From positions 11,568 to 65,508 of the forward strand of contig PMCK01000589.1 of the NCBI GenBank assembly GCA_003154095.1: a DNA stretch of 53,941 nt, in the 5' to 3' direction. Shown piece by piece: positions 53,583-53,941 of this stretch (the stretch's first letter is position 1; each line of letters starts with the position of its first letter). The translations under genes and the position numbers were made by a program. The notes beneath the pieces were generated by a model, which saw only the letters and a list, made by a program, of their open reading frames with translations, did no database searches and was not told where the DNA came from. This DNA is from Myxococcales bacterium (lineage in GTDB: Bacteria > Myxococcota_A > Polyangia > Polyangiales > Polyangiaceae).

Positions 53583-53941
53583 TCACGAGATGTCGTCCAT
53601 CGACGTTATGAGTGGTAGCGTCGACTCTCCAGTCATTGCCTCAGCCCATGCATCGCTCAGCTCACCGAGAGCCTTCGGGTGTTCCTGGGTTCGTTCGACC
53701 CAGGATAGACCTCCGCACACCATCGCAAGGCTGACCTCGTTGAGCAGATCGATGATGAGAAAGCCCTTGTTGACGATGATCGGCTGAATGTTGGCCTGCA
53801 TGAGTCGTTTGATCGAGGACATTCCGATTTTCGCGGCATACACGCACGAACACGAATTGAGGAACTCTATCTTTGCGATGACCTTATCCTCAGTCATGCG
53901 CTCTTCCTCGTCTAGGGGAGGAGGTTCGTCGGGTGGGTGTT
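53583..53941 (-). CDS. NifX/VnfX-like protein, N-terminus cut by the window edge
   Basis: The C-terminal part (119 codons in the window) of a NifX-type protein: EDKVIAKIEFLNSCSCVYAAKIGMSSIKRLMQ, IQPIIVNKG and DLLNEVSLAMVCGGLSWVERTQ. The frame is open through the right edge (residues before the first in-window ATG are Pro/Asp/Glu-rich, as in the linker preceding this segment), so the ATG at 53897 is probably not the start. The combination resembles VnfX, which in Azotobacter follows vnfE and vnfN; those genes may lie just outside the window. Confidence 0.82.
   Translation of the reverse strand, partial: HPPDEPPPLDEEERMTEDKVIAKIEFLNSCSCVYAAKIGMSSIKRLMQANIQPIIVNKGFLIIDLLNEVSLAMVCGGLSWVERTQEHPKALGELSDAWAEAMTGESTLPLITSMDDIS

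Overview
The window looks like a chromosomal segment of a Myxococcota-type (formerly deltaproteobacterial) diazotroph. That assignment is an inference. It rests on the many predicted lipoproteins with Gly/Ser/Asp-rich linkers, the myxobacterial-style TonB receptors and a lysine/alanine-tailed HU protein; there is no rRNA or housekeeping marker to confirm it. I recognise no tRNA, rRNA, CRISPR array or insertion sequence.

Left part (1-7.4 kb): accessory DNA with two paralogous pairs of unknown helical proteins (7-726 with 6526-7302; 1479-1847 with 5755-6123), a run of three lipoprotein genes ending in an HNH-nuclease-like protein, a decayed tyrosine recombinase and an HU-like gene. Next (7.5-17.8 kb) comes what looks like an integrated defence island: a complete tyrosine recombinase facing a three-gene regulatory operon (sigma-like, HTH, ribbon-helix-helix), a KAP-family NTPase, an IetAS-type AAA ATPase plus subtilase pair, and a 5'-truncated Dam methylase that ends against modC.

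From 17.8 kb to the right edge the DNA is devoted to nitrogenase metals and electrons. A nine-gene minus-strand operon (28380 to 17793) runs from an HTH/substrate-binding regulator through a PstS-like lipoprotein, a porin, a YfaP-like lipoprotein, a TonB receptor and another lipoprotein to modA, modB and modC. It reads as a molybdate-type oxyanion route through both membranes. A two-gene operon (propeller lipoprotein; thioredoxin-cytochrome peroxidase fusion) has the same 26-bp upstream element. Then follow nifS plus a NifX-family gene, a TonB receptor with a metallophore-binding lipoprotein, a phnCDE-like importer, a compact five-gene operon of unknown function (cytosolic binding-protein-like, metal-type GTPase, orphan ABC ATPase, nitroreductase, glutamate-cysteine-ligase family), etfBA, and vnfDGK followed by a NifX-family gene and a FecCD/FecE-type importer. 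Two more NifX-family genes lie at the right edge, the last cut by the window end.

The main discovery is regulatory. Near-identical dyads of the form GTWC-N6-GWAC (mostly GTTC-N6-GTAC), like the GTAC-N6-GTAC site I recall for VnfA of Azotobacter, occur at ten positions: 37357, 37387, 40083, 40112, 46774, 46803, 49361, 52723, 52754 and 52790. Except for 49361 they form pairs or a triplet, mostly 29-31 bp apart, about 85-160 bp upstream of sigma54-type (GG-N10-GC) promoters. They tie vnfDGK, a NifX-family gene, etfBA, the TonB receptor operon, the phnCDE-like importer and the five-gene operon into one predicted vanadium-nitrogenase regulon. vnfH, vnfE, vnfN and vnfA are not in the window.
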